NCBI GenBank assembly: GCA_017881315.1
Contig: JADGRB010000011.1
Coordinates: forward strand, 1-40,859
Direction: 5' to 3'
DNA length: 40,859 nucleotides
Origin: Pseudomonadota bacterium
GTDB taxonomy: Bacteria > Myxococcota_A > Polyangia > Fen-1088
Shown here: positions 1 to 8,131 of the stretch, in pieces
Layout of the letters: the number at the start of each line of letters is the position of its first letter
Numbering within the stretch: position 1 is the stretch's first letter
Notes under the pieces: generated by a model
Told to the model about the DNA's origin: nothing
Seen by the model: only the letters and a program-made list of their open reading frames with translations
The model's database searches: none
Made by a program: the position numbers and the translations under genes

Positions 1-1140
1 GAGAAGGGTCTTCGCGAGCGCGAGCAGTGGTTGACAACCACCATGAGATCGATCGGCGACGCCATCGTGTCGACCGACGCGGTCGGCCGGATCAATTACA
101 TGAACCCGGTCGCCGAGGCGCTCACGGGCTGGAAGATGGAGAAAGCCCACGGCCGTCCGGCCGGCGACATCCTGCATCTCGTGCAAGACGATGGGTTGCG
201 GACACCCATGGCGAACCCGCTACAGATGGCCCTCGACGAAGAGCGCACGCTGAATGTCGACGGGGTGCTGGTCCGGACCGAGGCGCAGGACCGCTTCATC
301 TCGGACAACACCGCGCCGATCGTGGCGGAGAACGGGGAGGTGCTGGGCGCGGTGATGGTGTTCCGCGACGTGGGCGAGCGGCGCCAGCTCCAGCGCCAGC
401 TCGAGAGGGCCGACCGGCTGGCGACGGTCGGGACGATGGTGGCCGGCGTCGCCCACGAGGTCAACAACCCCCTCAGCTTCATCCTGGCCAACGTCGGGTT
501 CGCGCTCGACGAGCTCCACCGTCGCCGGAGCGCCGCCGCGGCCGGTGTCGATTGCGCGTGGATGGCCGAAGTCGAGACTGCCCTCCACGACGCGCAAGAG
601 GGAACCCATCGGATCGGGAAGATCGCGGCCGATCTCAGCGCGTTCACCCGGGGGGCGGTCGATCTGGGGCAGCACACCGATCTGAACGAGATCCTCAACT
701 GGAGCATCGAGGTGGCCGGGCACGCGCTGCGGAAGCGGGGGTCTGTCGTGCGACGCCTCGGCGAGGTCCCGGCGGTCGATGCGACCTCGGGCCGTCTGGG
801 CCAGGTGTTCGTGAACCTGCTGATCAACGCGGCCTACGCGCTCGAGCCAGAACGGTCACGGACGAATGAGATCGTGGTGACGACCCGAACCGATCCAGAG
901 GGACGCGCCGTGGTGGAGATCCGAGACACCGGCTGCGGGATGTCGCCCGACGTGCTGAAGAAGATCTGCGAGCCCTTCTTCACCACCAAGCCGGTCGGGG
1001 AGGGGACGGGCCTCGGTCTCTCCGTCAGTCACGGCATCGTGGCCTCGTTCGGAGGAACGATCGTCTTCGAGAGCGAGCTTGGAAAGGGGACTCTGGTACG
1101 AATCGTCCTTCCGCCATCCCGGGCGGAGGTGGGCGGATAG
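1..1140 (+). CDS. PAS-domain sensor histidine kinase (5' end cut off by the window)
   Basis: Cytoplasmic-looking C-terminal part of a sensor kinase. The reading frame is open from base 1, and the first residues (KGLREREQWL...) already look like the lead-in to a PAS domain, so the true start lies upstream. A PAS fold follows (about codons 15-125, with NPVAEALTGW). Next comes the HisKA dimerisation/phosphoacceptor box with the phosphorylatable His in GVAHEVNNPLSF, then a HATPase_c domain with an N-box (FVNLLINAAYAL), a G1 box (IRDTGCGM) and the F/G2 region (PFFTTKPVGEGTGLGLS). All catalytic motifs are intact. No membrane segment is in the visible part. The stop lies 2 bp before the response regulator gene, so the two are almost certainly co-transcribed and probably form a phosphorelay pair. 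The signal sensed cannot be read from the sequence. Confidence 0.93.
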   Translation, partial: EKGLREREQWLTTTMRSIGDAIVSTDAVGRINYMNPVAEALTGWKMEKAHGRPAGDILHLVQDDGLRTPMANPLQMALDEERTLNVDGVLVRTEAQDRFISDNTAPIVAENGEVLGAVMVFRDVGERRQLQRQLERADRLATVGTMVAGVAHEVNNPLSFILANVGFALDELHRRRSAAAAGVDCAWMAEVETALHDAQEGTHRIGKIAADLSAFTRGAVDLGQHTDLNEILNWSIEVAGHALRKRGSVVRRLGEVPAVDATSGRLGQVFVNLLINAAYALEPERSRTNEIVVTTRTDPEGRAVVEIRDTGCGMSPDVLKKICEPFFTTKPVGEGTGLGLSVSHGIVASFGGTIVFESELGKGTLVRIVLPPSRAEVGG

Positions 1141-1142
1141 CG

Positions 1143-2675
1143 ATGGGAATCTCCACGGCGCCGACCGCCGAGGCCGAAGCCAGAACCATCCTGATTGTGG
1201 AGGACGAGGGCATCGTGGCGCGCGACCTCAGCATGACGCTGGAGGAGATGGGGTACGTCGTTTGCGGTACCGTCCGATCGTCGACCGAGGCGCTGCACCA
1301 GGCGGCCGCACAACGCCCCGACCTGGTCCTGATGGACATTCGCATCAAGGGGGACGCCGACGGCGTCGAGGTCGCCGCGGAGCTCAAACGTCGCCACCAC
1401 GTGCCGGTGATTTTTCTCACCGGGAGCACCGACGAGGAGACGCTCCAGCGCGCATTTCGCGTCGAACCCGACGGTTATCTGCCAAAACCGTTCACCCGGG
1501 CGACCCTGCGGACGGCGCTCGAGGTGGCTTTCCAGCGACAGACCGTCGAGGGTCGCCTGCGCCATGTGAACGACGAGCTCGCCGCGCAGAAAGCCGAGCT
1601 CGAAAAACGCACCGGTGAGCTCGGCCTGCTCAGTGAGATGGGCGATTTCCTGCAGCTGTGCGACAGCGCGGAGGAGGTGCTGGCGATCGTGGCGCGGTTC
1701 GGACGTCAGCTGTTCCCGGAGGACGTGGCCGCGCTCTACCTGGTGGACGGCTCGGGCAACGCCTTGGCCGCCGCGACGACCTGGGGCGACGGACAGTCGT
1801 TGCCGGGCTTCGAGCTGGACGGCTGTCGGGCCCTGCGCAGGGGCCAGGCCCATCGGGTGGTGCCCCCGGACGATCAACTTCGCTGCGCCCATCTCGCGGC
1901 GGCGAGCGGCCTGGCCTCCATCTGCGTGCCGATGGTGACGAACGCGACGTCGTACGGGATTCTCTCGCTGAGCTTCGCGGTTGGTCACCTGGACACGGCG
2001 GCCGTCAAGGCCAAGGAACAGCTGGCGACCGTGCTGGCCCAACGGATCAGCCTCACGCTGACCAACCTCCGGATCCGGGAGCAACTGCGGCGCGAGTCCA
2101 TTCTCGATCCGCTCACCGGACTCTTCAACCGCCGGTACATGACGATCGCCTTCGATCGGGAGCTCCGACTCGCGTCGCGCACCGGCCGCCCGGTCGGGGT
2201 CATCACGTTCGACGTGGATAAATTCAAGGAGGTCAACGACCAGTTCGGTCACGCCGCGGCGGACAAGGTGTTGGTCGGCCTGGCGGGGGTGCTGCGCTCC
2301 CGCCTGCGGGCGTACGACGTGCCCATCCGCACCGGAGGCGACGAAGTGGTCATTCTGCTGCCCGACACGTCGATCGAGAGTGCCCGGCTGGTCGCCGACA
2401 AGCTCCGCCAGAACACCCGCGATCTCGAGGTACGCCACGGCGCGATTGTCCTGCCGCCGGTGAGCATCTCGGTGGGCGTCGCCGCCTACCCCGCGAGCGG
2501 GGCCGACCCCGAGGCCATCCTCAAGGCAGCGGACGTCGCCCTTTATCGTGCCAAGGCCGAAGGACGAGATCGGGTGGTCGTCGCCGAAATCTTCGAGGCC
2601 GCCGCGATGACGGGAATCGTGCAGGCCGGGTTCCCGCCCGCGCCCAACGAGCTGCCCGGGCGGTTGCCGACCTGA
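1143..2675 (+). CDS. Response regulator with REC-GAF-GGDEF domains (putative diguanylate cyclase)
   Basis: Predicted to make cyclic di-GMP when phosphorylated by the upstream kinase. An N-terminal receiver domain (residues 15-130) has the expected acidic pocket D21, phosphoacceptor D65, T93 and K115. A short coiled-coil-like helix (about 135-160) leads into a GAF-like domain (about 160-310) and a GGDEF domain (about 318-490). The GGDEF domain begins with DPLTGLFNRR. Its signature reads GGDEV (398-402) rather than GGDEF/GGEEF, and a consensus inhibitory I-site RAYD (389-392) sits exactly five residues before it. The metal-binding Asp in FDVDKFKEVND is present. The Phe-to-Val change in the last signature position is unusual, but the catalytic GGDE core is kept, so activity is likely though not certain. 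The start ATG lies 2 bp after the kinase stop. Confidence 0.93.
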   Translation: MGISTAPTAEAEARTILIVEDEGIVARDLSMTLEEMGYVVCGTVRSSTEALHQAAAQRPDLVLMDIRIKGDADGVEVAAELKRRHHVPVIFLTGSTDEETLQRAFRVEPDGYLPKPFTRATLRTALEVAFQRQTVEGRLRHVNDELAAQKAELEKRTGELGLLSEMGDFLQLCDSAEEVLAIVARFGRQLFPEDVAALYLVDGSGNALAAATTWGDGQSLPGFELDGCRALRRGQAHRVVPPDDQLRCAHLAAASGLASICVPMVTNATSYGILSLSFAVGHLDTAAVKAKEQLATVLAQRISLTLTNLRIREQLRRESILDPLTGLFNRRYMTIAFDRELRLASRTGRPVGVITFDVDKFKEVNDQFGHAAADKVLVGLAGVLRSRLRAYDVPIRTGGDEVVILLPDTSIESARLVADKLRQNTRDLEVRHGAIVLPPVSISVGVAAYPASGADPEAILKAADVALYRAKAEGRDRVVVAEIFEAAAMTGIVQAGFPPAPNELPGRLPT

Positions 2676-2705
2676 TCCGAGCGGCCTCGCCAGCTGCCAG
2701 AAGGC

Positions 2706-3137
2706 TCAGGTTCGCTGATGCAGCTCGAGGACGTTGCCGTCGGGATCGCGCACGAAGATGCCGCGGGCGCGGGGCCCGAACTGGATGGGCCCGCCGCTCA
2801 GCGGAAACCCGGCGGCCGCGAGCCGGCGCGTCGCGGCCTCGAGGTCAGCGCATAAAAGGGCGATGTGCGTGATGCCGGGGTGCTTTGCGCCCGTGTCCAT
2901 GAGGACGTTCGGCTCGGCGGCGGCGGGCGCGTTGAGCACCAGGTTGATCTCCAGGCCGGATGGGTGATCGAGGATCGCCACCGGCTCGGGCCCGATCGGT
3001 CCGGCGGTCTTGGTGAACCCCAGGAGCTCGTAGAACCGGAGGGATCGCGCCAGGTCATGGACGCGAATGCCCACGTGGGCCAGGCCAGAGATCGGGATGG
3101 GGAGATCCATCCAGGCGATCATACGGCCTTTGCTCAT
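2706..3137 (-). CDS. VOC-superfamily (glyoxalase/bleomycin resistance-like) protein
   Basis: A small (143 aa) single-domain vicinal-oxygen-chelate protein. The paired beta-alpha-beta-beta-beta modules are recognisable: the first begins near AHVGIRVHDLARSLRFYELLGF and the second near ITHIALLCADLEAATRRLAAAGF, ending with the typical FVRDPDGNVLELHQ strand. Candidate metal ligands are the His of AHVGI, the His of THIAL and the final Glu in VLELH. The family covers glyoxalase I, dioxygenases, epimerases and resistance proteins, and nothing here picks the substrate. It is transcribed divergently from the lipoprotein gene only 29 bp away, so the two share one short promoter region. A shorter start at Met10 (MDLPIPI) is equally possible. 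Confidence 0.85.
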   Translation of the reverse strand: MSKGRMIAWMDLPIPISGLAHVGIRVHDLARSLRFYELLGFTKTAGPIGPEPVAILDHPSGLEINLVLNAPAAAEPNVLMDTGAKHPGITHIALLCADLEAATRRLAAAGFPLSGGPIQFGPRARGIFVRDPDGNVLELHQRT

Positions 3138-3166
3138 TTGTGCCCCCTGATGTGTCGATGGGGGAC

Positions 3167-4591
3167 ATGCGAAAAGCCTCAGGCGGTCTGGTCGTGGTTC
3201 TCGGGCTGTTGGGTGCGGGCTGTGGTTCGGTGTCGGACAATCATCCGACGCCGAACCTGGTTCCGGGCGGCGGCATCGGCAGCGGCAAGATCAACGGCTA
3301 TCTGAACGTCTACGTCACCGACGACGATACGCGCGCGCCGATCATGGGGGCGTCCGTGCGGGTCGGCCCGTCGGCGAATTCGATGCCCTGCGAGGCGCTC
3401 ACCGATTCGACCGGTCTGGCGACGTTCGACCCGCAGAGCTGCAAGTCGCTGAACGGGCCGGTCACGGTCACGGCGTCGGACAGCGGCTACGCACCCAGCA
3501 CCTGGATCGGCGCCGACGGCGCCAACATGACCATGACCATCCGGGCGATGCATCCGACGCCGGTCGACACGGCGACCGTGAGCGGAACGATCGCCGGCTG
3601 GGAGTCGCTGCCGGCGCCGGCCACCGGACACAACACGATCGCGATCATCGCCGCGTCCCAGGCGCCAAACCTCGGCGATCGGGGCAACAACCTGACGCAG
3701 CCGATGCGCGACATCGCGGTGGCGGGAAGCGCCGTCACGACCTCCATTCCGGCCAACGCTTGCGTGCGCGGCGCGCTGGTCGACGACTGCAACTGGCAGC
3801 TCGTGACCCGCACCGGGTTGCAGGCCCACTACGCCATCATCGTCGACGACGACCAGAACGGGACCCCGAACGACATGACCGACGACGTCCTCACCGTGGC
3901 CGGTTGGGCGCTCGACACCGGGCTCAACCTGACCGCGGGTCAGACCGTCGTGAGCGAGATGCTGACGATGGTGGCGGCCGGCGACATGCAGCCGTTCACG
4001 GTTTCGTTCCCGACGCTCCCGGCCGGGATGAGCTATCTGGCCAGCTATCCCGAGATCAACCTGGGGGATGCCGGGCGCATCGCGATCGTGTTCCCCGTCC
4101 TCGGCGCGTCGCTCACCATGACCCGCGTGCCCAAGATCGGGGCCTCGACGACCGGCGGCCTCGCGGGTGGCACTTACGATCTCCTCGCGGCCGCGCAGGC
4201 CACCAAGGACCTGAACGAGCCGGCGTCGTTGGTCTGGCTGCACGGCGTCGACGTCTCGAAGACCGTCGCGGTCCCGGCCTGGTTGCCCCCGCCCACCGCC
4301 ATCATGGCCGCCGGCGGGACCTACGGCTTCACGCCGGTGACGGGCGCGACGCTGCACTCCGCCGAGATCAAGAACCCCGACGGCAGCCGCGCCTGGTCGG
4401 TCACCATCTTCGACGGCTCGACTTCGTTCACGCTCCCGGGGGTCACGCCGGATCCATTGGTGGGCGGGACCGACACGCTGACCATCTCGGCGCTGCAGAT
4501 CCCCGGGGTCGATCTGGGCAACGTCGCCTTCGACGACGCGCAACAGGCGCTCACGGCGCTGTCATCGGATCAGATCACCTTCACGCACTAG
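3167..4591 (+). CDS. Predicted lipoprotein with a carboxypeptidase-regulatory-like domain
   Basis: A surface or periplasmic lipoprotein of 474 aa of unknown function. The chosen ATG (3167) has a GGGGGA stretch just upstream and gives a textbook lipoprotein signal: MRK, a hydrophobic stretch, then LGAGC with Cys19 as the lipidated residue. In-frame starts at 3140 (GTG) and 3158 (ATG) would only add an N-terminal tail. Right after the Cys comes a low-complexity linker. It is followed by a beta-sandwich segment (NVYVTDDDTRAPIMGASVRV ... DSTGLATFD) resembling the carboxypeptidase regulatory-like fold that often mediates surface or carbohydrate contacts. The rest is beta-rich with no catalytic motif that I recognise. 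It ends 9 bp before the convergent peptidase gene. Confidence 0.8.
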   Translation: MRKASGGLVVVLGLLGAGCGSVSDNHPTPNLVPGGGIGSGKINGYLNVYVTDDDTRAPIMGASVRVGPSANSMPCEALTDSTGLATFDPQSCKSLNGPVTVTASDSGYAPSTWIGADGANMTMTIRAMHPTPVDTATVSGTIAGWESLPAPATGHNTIAIIAASQAPNLGDRGNNLTQPMRDIAVAGSAVTTSIPANACVRGALVDDCNWQLVTRTGLQAHYAIIVDDDQNGTPNDMTDDVLTVAGWALDTGLNLTAGQTVVSEMLTMVAAGDMQPFTVSFPTLPAGMSYLASYPEINLGDAGRIAIVFPVLGASLTMTRVPKIGASTTGGLAGGTYDLLAAAQATKDLNEPASLVWLHGVDVSKTVAVPAWLPPPTAIMAAGGTYGFTPVTGATLHSAEIKNPDGSRAWSVTIFDGSTSFTLPGVTPDPLVGGTDTLTISALQIPGVDLGNVAFDDAQQALTALSSDQITFTH

Positions 4592-4604
4592 CGCCCGGCG
4601 CTAG
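4588..4604. terminator. Hairpin spanning both stop codons of convergent genes
   Basis: A 7-bp perfect stem, CTAGCGC / GCGCTAG, with loop CCG. The stem contains the TAG stop of the lipoprotein (4589-4591) and the reverse-strand TAG stop of the M61 peptidase (4601-4603). There is no U-tract on either strand, so it may act as a weak bidirectional terminator or a 3'-end stabiliser rather than a canonical intrinsic terminator. Confidence 0.4.
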
Positions 4605-6418
4605 ACGCCGAACCAGCCGCCGCGGACGGTCCTGGCGCGGGCGCCGGCCTTCGGATCGACGGTGACGTCGAGCTTGCGGTCGGGGCTCTCGGAGAGCCTC
4701 ACGTTGGCCTCCTGGAGCTCATCGCGGCGGAAGAAGGTGACGCGCACCTCGGCGCCGGGCAGATGGTCGGCGATGCGCCTGGCGAAGGTGGGCGCCGCGA
4801 CCCGCGCGCCGTCGACGGCGACGATCTCGTCGTTGAAGGTCAGACCGGCGCGCCAGGCCGGCGAGTCGGGGACGACGTTGCGGACCGTGGTGCGGTCGGC
4901 GTGGAGCGCCAGACCGGTCCAGGCGCGGGCGCGGCGGCTGCGCACCGGGTCGCGCTCGCCGGCTGGCTTGTCGTCGTCGTCCCATTCCGCGCGCGCCACG
5001 ACCTTCAGGCCGGCCCGCCGGAGCAACGCGGGCAGCGGCAGCTCGTCCTTGCCGCGCACGTAGCGATCGAAGAAGCGATCGAGGCGGCGGCCCGCGATCG
5101 CCGCGGCGGCCGCGCGGACGTCGGCATCGGCGATCGGACGGCCGCTCCGCCCGAACCGCTCCCACAGCCAGCGGATCATCTCGGGCAGCCCCCGCCGGCC
5201 GCCGCCTTCGAGGCGGAGCGTCAGGTCCAGCGCCATCGCCGTCCAGAACCCCTTCTCGTAGTAGCTGACCGCGCGGTTGGTGAAGTTCTCCGAGGGCTTG
5301 TACTGCTTGATCCAGGCCTCGAAGGAGAGCTCTTCCAGCGAGGTCTCGTTGCGCCCGGGCCGCTGGGCGTATCTGGGCCAGTCGTCGGCGATCATGCGCA
5401 GGAACTGCCGCTCGCGCGTGACGCCGGCGCGCAGGATGATCACGTGCGCCAGGTAGTCGGTGCAGCCCTCGTAGAGCCACAGCAGCCGGGTGTAGCACTC
5501 CTGGGTGTAGTCGAATGGCCCGAGCGCGCGATCGTGGATGCGCTTGACGTTCCAGACGTGAAAGAACTCGTGGGCGGCCAGATCGGCGAAGCGGACGTAA
5601 CCGGCTTCCTCCTCGAACGACAGGCCGGCGATGTCCATCGTCACGCTGGCGCGGTGCTCGAGGCCGCCCGAGCCGACCGGCAGCGCGTGAACGATGAACA
5701 GGTAGCGGCGAAAGGGGAAGCCGCCGAAGATCCGGCCGGTCGCCGTCACCACCCGGCGGAGGATATCGACGAGGCGCGCCGGATCGGCGTTGGTGCGCCC
5801 GTAGAGCGCCAGCTCGAAACGGGTGCGCCCGACGGAGAAGGCGTGCCGGGCGTGGGTGCCGACCTCGAAGGGCGAATCGGCCAGCTCGTCGAAATCGGCG
5901 GCGGCGTAGCTGAGGCTGCGGCCCGCGCCGCGCCCGGTGACCGGCGGCAGCGAGGTGGCAATACGCCAGCTCGGCTTGGCCGGCGCGACGGTCACCTGGC
6001 AGGGGCGACCGAGCTCACCGTCGACGAAGAAGAACAGGCTGGTGCCGTTCCAATAGGCGTGACTGTCGTCGAGGAACGAGGTGCGCACGGTCGCCTCGAA
6101 GGCGAACACGCGATAGCGGACCCGGAACGCGCGCCCGGCGCTGGCGATCCGCCAGCGCTGCTTGTCGACGCGAACGACGTCGGCCGGCGCGAAGGCCCGC
6201 CCGCGGCGGTCGGCGATCTCCAGGCCGAAGACGTGGCGGACGAAATCTCGCACCATGTAGCTGCCGGGCGCCCAGGCGGCAAAGACCAGATCGACGCGGT
6301 CGCGATCGGGCAGCGCGGGCACGCGCATCTCGACCTCGTACTCGTGCGACGCCGGCGCGCGCATCGAGACGCGGTAGACGATCGGTTCCGGGGCGGACGT
6401 GGTAAGCACGGCGGGCAT
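4601..6418 (-). CDS. M61-family aminopeptidase with C-terminal PDZ domain
   Basis: A predicted zinc metallopeptidase of the glycyl-aminopeptidase (M61) type, about 605 aa. An N-terminal beta-sandwich domain (YRVSM..., AAWAPGSYMVRDF) matches the family's first domain. The catalytic zinc motif HEFFH is at about residues 283-287 in AAHEFFHVWNVKRI, and the third ligand Glu follows in WLYEGCTDYLA. A PDZ domain follows near the C-terminus (VVPDSPAWRAGLTFNDEIVAVDG), as is usual for bacterial M61 proteins. No signal peptide is evident from this start, so the enzyme is probably cytoplasmic. The ATG at 6418 was chosen because the sequence upstream lacks family similarity, but an in-frame ATG 24 codons earlier (6490) cannot be excluded. 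Its start overlaps the divergent deacetylase start. Confidence 0.9.
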   Translation of the reverse strand: MPAVLTTSAPEPIVYRVSMRAPASHEYEVEMRVPALPDRDRVDLVFAAWAPGSYMVRDFVRHVFGLEIADRRGRAFAPADVVRVDKQRWRIASAGRAFRVRYRVFAFEATVRTSFLDDSHAYWNGTSLFFFVDGELGRPCQVTVAPAKPSWRIATSLPPVTGRGAGRSLSYAAADFDELADSPFEVGTHARHAFSVGRTRFELALYGRTNADPARLVDILRRVVTATGRIFGGFPFRRYLFIVHALPVGSGGLEHRASVTMDIAGLSFEEEAGYVRFADLAAHEFFHVWNVKRIHDRALGPFDYTQECYTRLLWLYEGCTDYLAHVIILRAGVTRERQFLRMIADDWPRYAQRPGRNETSLEELSFEAWIKQYKPSENFTNRAVSYYEKGFWTAMALDLTLRLEGGGRRGLPEMIRWLWERFGRSGRPIADADVRAAAAAIAGRRLDRFFDRYVRGKDELPLPALLRRAGLKVVARAEWDDDDKPAGERDPVRSRRARAWTGLALHADRTTVRNVVPDSPAWRAGLTFNDEIVAVDGARVAAPTFARRIADHLPGAEVRVTFFRRDELQEANVRLSESPDRKLDVTVDPKAGARARTVRGGWFGV

Positions 6419-7379
6419 GGGCGGAGAGGATAAGGCGAAAGTCGTTTCTTCTGATCGCCTTGCCTCCGTGTCGGTCGATCTCGACGCCATCGCCTGCTAC
6501 TACCGCATCCACGCGCTCGGCGATCCGCCCACCGATCGGGCCCGCTTCGCGGTCCTGCGCCGCTGCCTCCCGCGCTTCGCCGAGCTGTTCGCCCGCCACG
6601 GCGTGCGCGCCACCTTCTTCGTGGTGGGCGCCGATCTCGAGGAGGACGCGGAAGGGCGCGCGCTGCTGGCCGAGCTGGCGCGCGCGGGGCACGAGCTCGC
6701 CAACCACACGCACACCCACCCCTACGATTTCGCGCGCCTCGGGCGGGCCGAGATCGCCGCCGAGATCGATCGCGCGCACGCCGCCGTCGGCGCCTGCGCG
6801 GGCAGCGCGCCCCTCGGCTTCCGCGCGCCCGGCTACGAGATCAACGCCGAGGTCATCGAGCTTCTGGCCGAGCGCGGCTACCGCTACGACTCGTCGGTGT
6901 TTCCGTCGGCCCCCTACTACGGCGCCAAGGCGCTGATCATGGCGGCGATGCGTCTTCGGGGCCGCCCCTCGGGAAGCTTTCTCGGCAGTCCGCGCGCCCT
7001 GCTGGCGCCGCGAGGGCCGTACCGACCCCGTCCGGGATCGCCGTATCGACGGGGCGACGGCGACGGCCTCATCGAGCTGCCGATCGCCGTCACGCCGATC
7101 GCGCGCCTGCACGTGATCGGCACCAGTCTCATCCTCGCGCCCAGCTGGTTGCGGCGGCACCTGGTGCAGGTGGCGCTGCGCGCGCCGTTCTTCAACCTCG
7201 AGCTACACGGCATCGACCTCGCCGACGCGCAGGCCGACGAGATTCCGCCCCGACTGGTTGCGCGTCAGCCGGACCTGCGTCGCCCGCTCGCCCACAAGCT
7301 GGCCGCGCTCGACGAGACGCTGACCGCCGCGCGCGCCGCGGGCGCCCGGTTCGTCACGCTGGCCCAGGTCGAAGTTTGA
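6417..7379 (+). CDS. Polysaccharide deacetylase (NodB homology domain)
   Basis: A predicted metal-dependent N- or O-deacetylase acting on a cell-surface or polyisoprenyl-linked sugar, 320 aa from this ATG. NodB motifs appear in order: SVDLD (catalytic base and metal Asp, residues 21/23), NHTHTHP (metal His pair about 97-101), GFRAPGY (R136, P138), YRYDSSVFP, and LELHGID with the late catalytic His264. The family is normally cytoplasmic or secreted, and no clear signal peptide is present. The start is uncertain. ATG 6417 overlaps the first codon of the divergent M61 gene, while a GTG at 6468 would begin directly at SVDLD, close to where many homologues begin. The substrate is unknown, and there are no glycosyltransferases nearby to suggest one. 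Confidence 0.88.
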   Translation: MGGEDKAKVVSSDRLASVSVDLDAIACYYRIHALGDPPTDRARFAVLRRCLPRFAELFARHGVRATFFVVGADLEEDAEGRALLAELARAGHELANHTHTHPYDFARLGRAEIAAEIDRAHAAVGACAGSAPLGFRAPGYEINAEVIELLAERGYRYDSSVFPSAPYYGAKALIMAAMRLRGRPSGSFLGSPRALLAPRGPYRPRPGSPYRRGDGDGLIELPIAVTPIARLHVIGTSLILAPSWLRRHLVQVALRAPFFNLELHGIDLADAQADEIPPRLVARQPDLRRPLAHKLAALDETLTAARAAGARFVTLAQVEV

Positions 7380-7402
7380 AAATCGGCATCCGAAGTCGGC
7401 GA

Positions 7403-7417
7403 CTGACGAGCCGTCAG
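7403..7417. terminator. Short hairpin at the convergent ends of the deacetylase and RNase HI genes
   Basis: CTGACG-AGC-CGTCAG forms a 6-bp perfect stem. The right arm contains the reverse-strand TGA stop of RNase HI (7414-7416). There is no U-tract. It is one of several hairpins in this window that overlap convergent stop codons. Confidence 0.3.
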
Positions 7418-8106
7418 CGGCGGGGCCGGCCCAGGACCGCGGCGGTCGCGAGCTCGTCGCAGCGTTCGTTCTCGGGGACGCCGGCGTGGCCCGCGACCTT
7501 GACGAACTCGACCCGGGGCAGGGCCGCCAGCCGTCGCTTGATGCGCGCGATCAGCTCCTGGTTGGCCTTGGCCTTCCACCCTTTGCTGAGCACGCCGATC
7601 GCGTAGCTCGAATCGGTGTAGATCCGGAACCGGCGCCCGTCCTCGCGGTTCGCCCCCCCGAGCTCGATGCCGCGCTCGATGGCGGTCAGCTCGGCGATGT
7701 TGTTGGTGCCCTCGCCCAGGTACTCGCCCACCTCGCGCCGTTCGTCGCCGTCGATCACCACCACGCCGAGCCCCATCGGCCCCGGGTTTCCGGAGCAGGC
7801 GCCGTCGGTCCAGATCTCGATCGCGCCGCCGGGCAGGCCACTCTTGGCACCCGTCGCGGCGTGGTGCGCGCGCGTCTTCTTCTCGGGCCGCTTTCCCGCC
7901 TCGCCAGCCTCACTCCGGAGCACCTCCCGCGGCGCCTCGGGCAGCGCCGCCGCCTCGCCCGAATCGGGAGTGAGGTTGCCGGGAGATGGACGGTAGCTCT
8001 TGGCGTCGGATTCGCGATACTTCATCTCCGCGCGGCCGTCGTTGTCCAGAACCAGCGCCCCCGCTTCGTCCGCGCGCACCCAGACCAGACCCCCCTTGAA
8101 GCGCAT
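7414..8106 (-). CDS. rnhA: Ribonuclease HI with an N-terminal extension
   Basis: Degrades the RNA strand of RNA:DNA hybrids in the cytoplasm (primer and R-loop removal). The C-terminal 135 residues hold a complete RNase HI fold. The four catalytic carboxylates are D101 (WTDGACSGNPGP), E139 (NNIAELTAIERG), D165 (YTDSSYAIG) and D217 (ENERCDELA), and the flexible-loop His207 is in VAGHAGVPEN. Usual bacterial RNase HI is about 150 aa. Here about 95 residues precede the catalytic domain: a small segment with GGLVWVRADEAGALVLDNDG, then an acidic/basic low-complexity linker. That extension is not the HBD domain that I know from eukaryotic RNase H1. The ATG at 8106 was chosen; ATG 8121 is five codons earlier. 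Confidence 0.93.
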   Translation of the reverse strand: MRFKGGLVWVRADEAGALVLDNDGRAEMKYRESDAKSYRPSPGNLTPDSGEAAALPEAPREVLRSEAGEAGKRPEKKTRAHHAATGAKSGLPGGAIEIWTDGACSGNPGPMGLGVVVIDGDERREVGEYLGEGTNNIAELTAIERGIELGGANREDGRRFRIYTDSSYAIGVLSKGWKAKANQELIARIKRRLAALPRVEFVKVAGHAGVPENERCDELATAAVLGRPRR

Positions 8107-8131
8107 GCGAGCCCACGACATCGCCGGCACT

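Noticed and set aside
3179-4543. Minus-strand open frame opposite the lipoprotein gene
   Set aside because: Arg/Gly/Val-rich shadow with no domain; the plus-strand lipoprotein has a proper signal and lipobox.
4763-6433. Plus-strand open frame opposite the M61 peptidase
   Set aside because: Shadow of a GC-rich gene; no motif, no ribosome site, and the M61 catalytic motifs are on the other strand.
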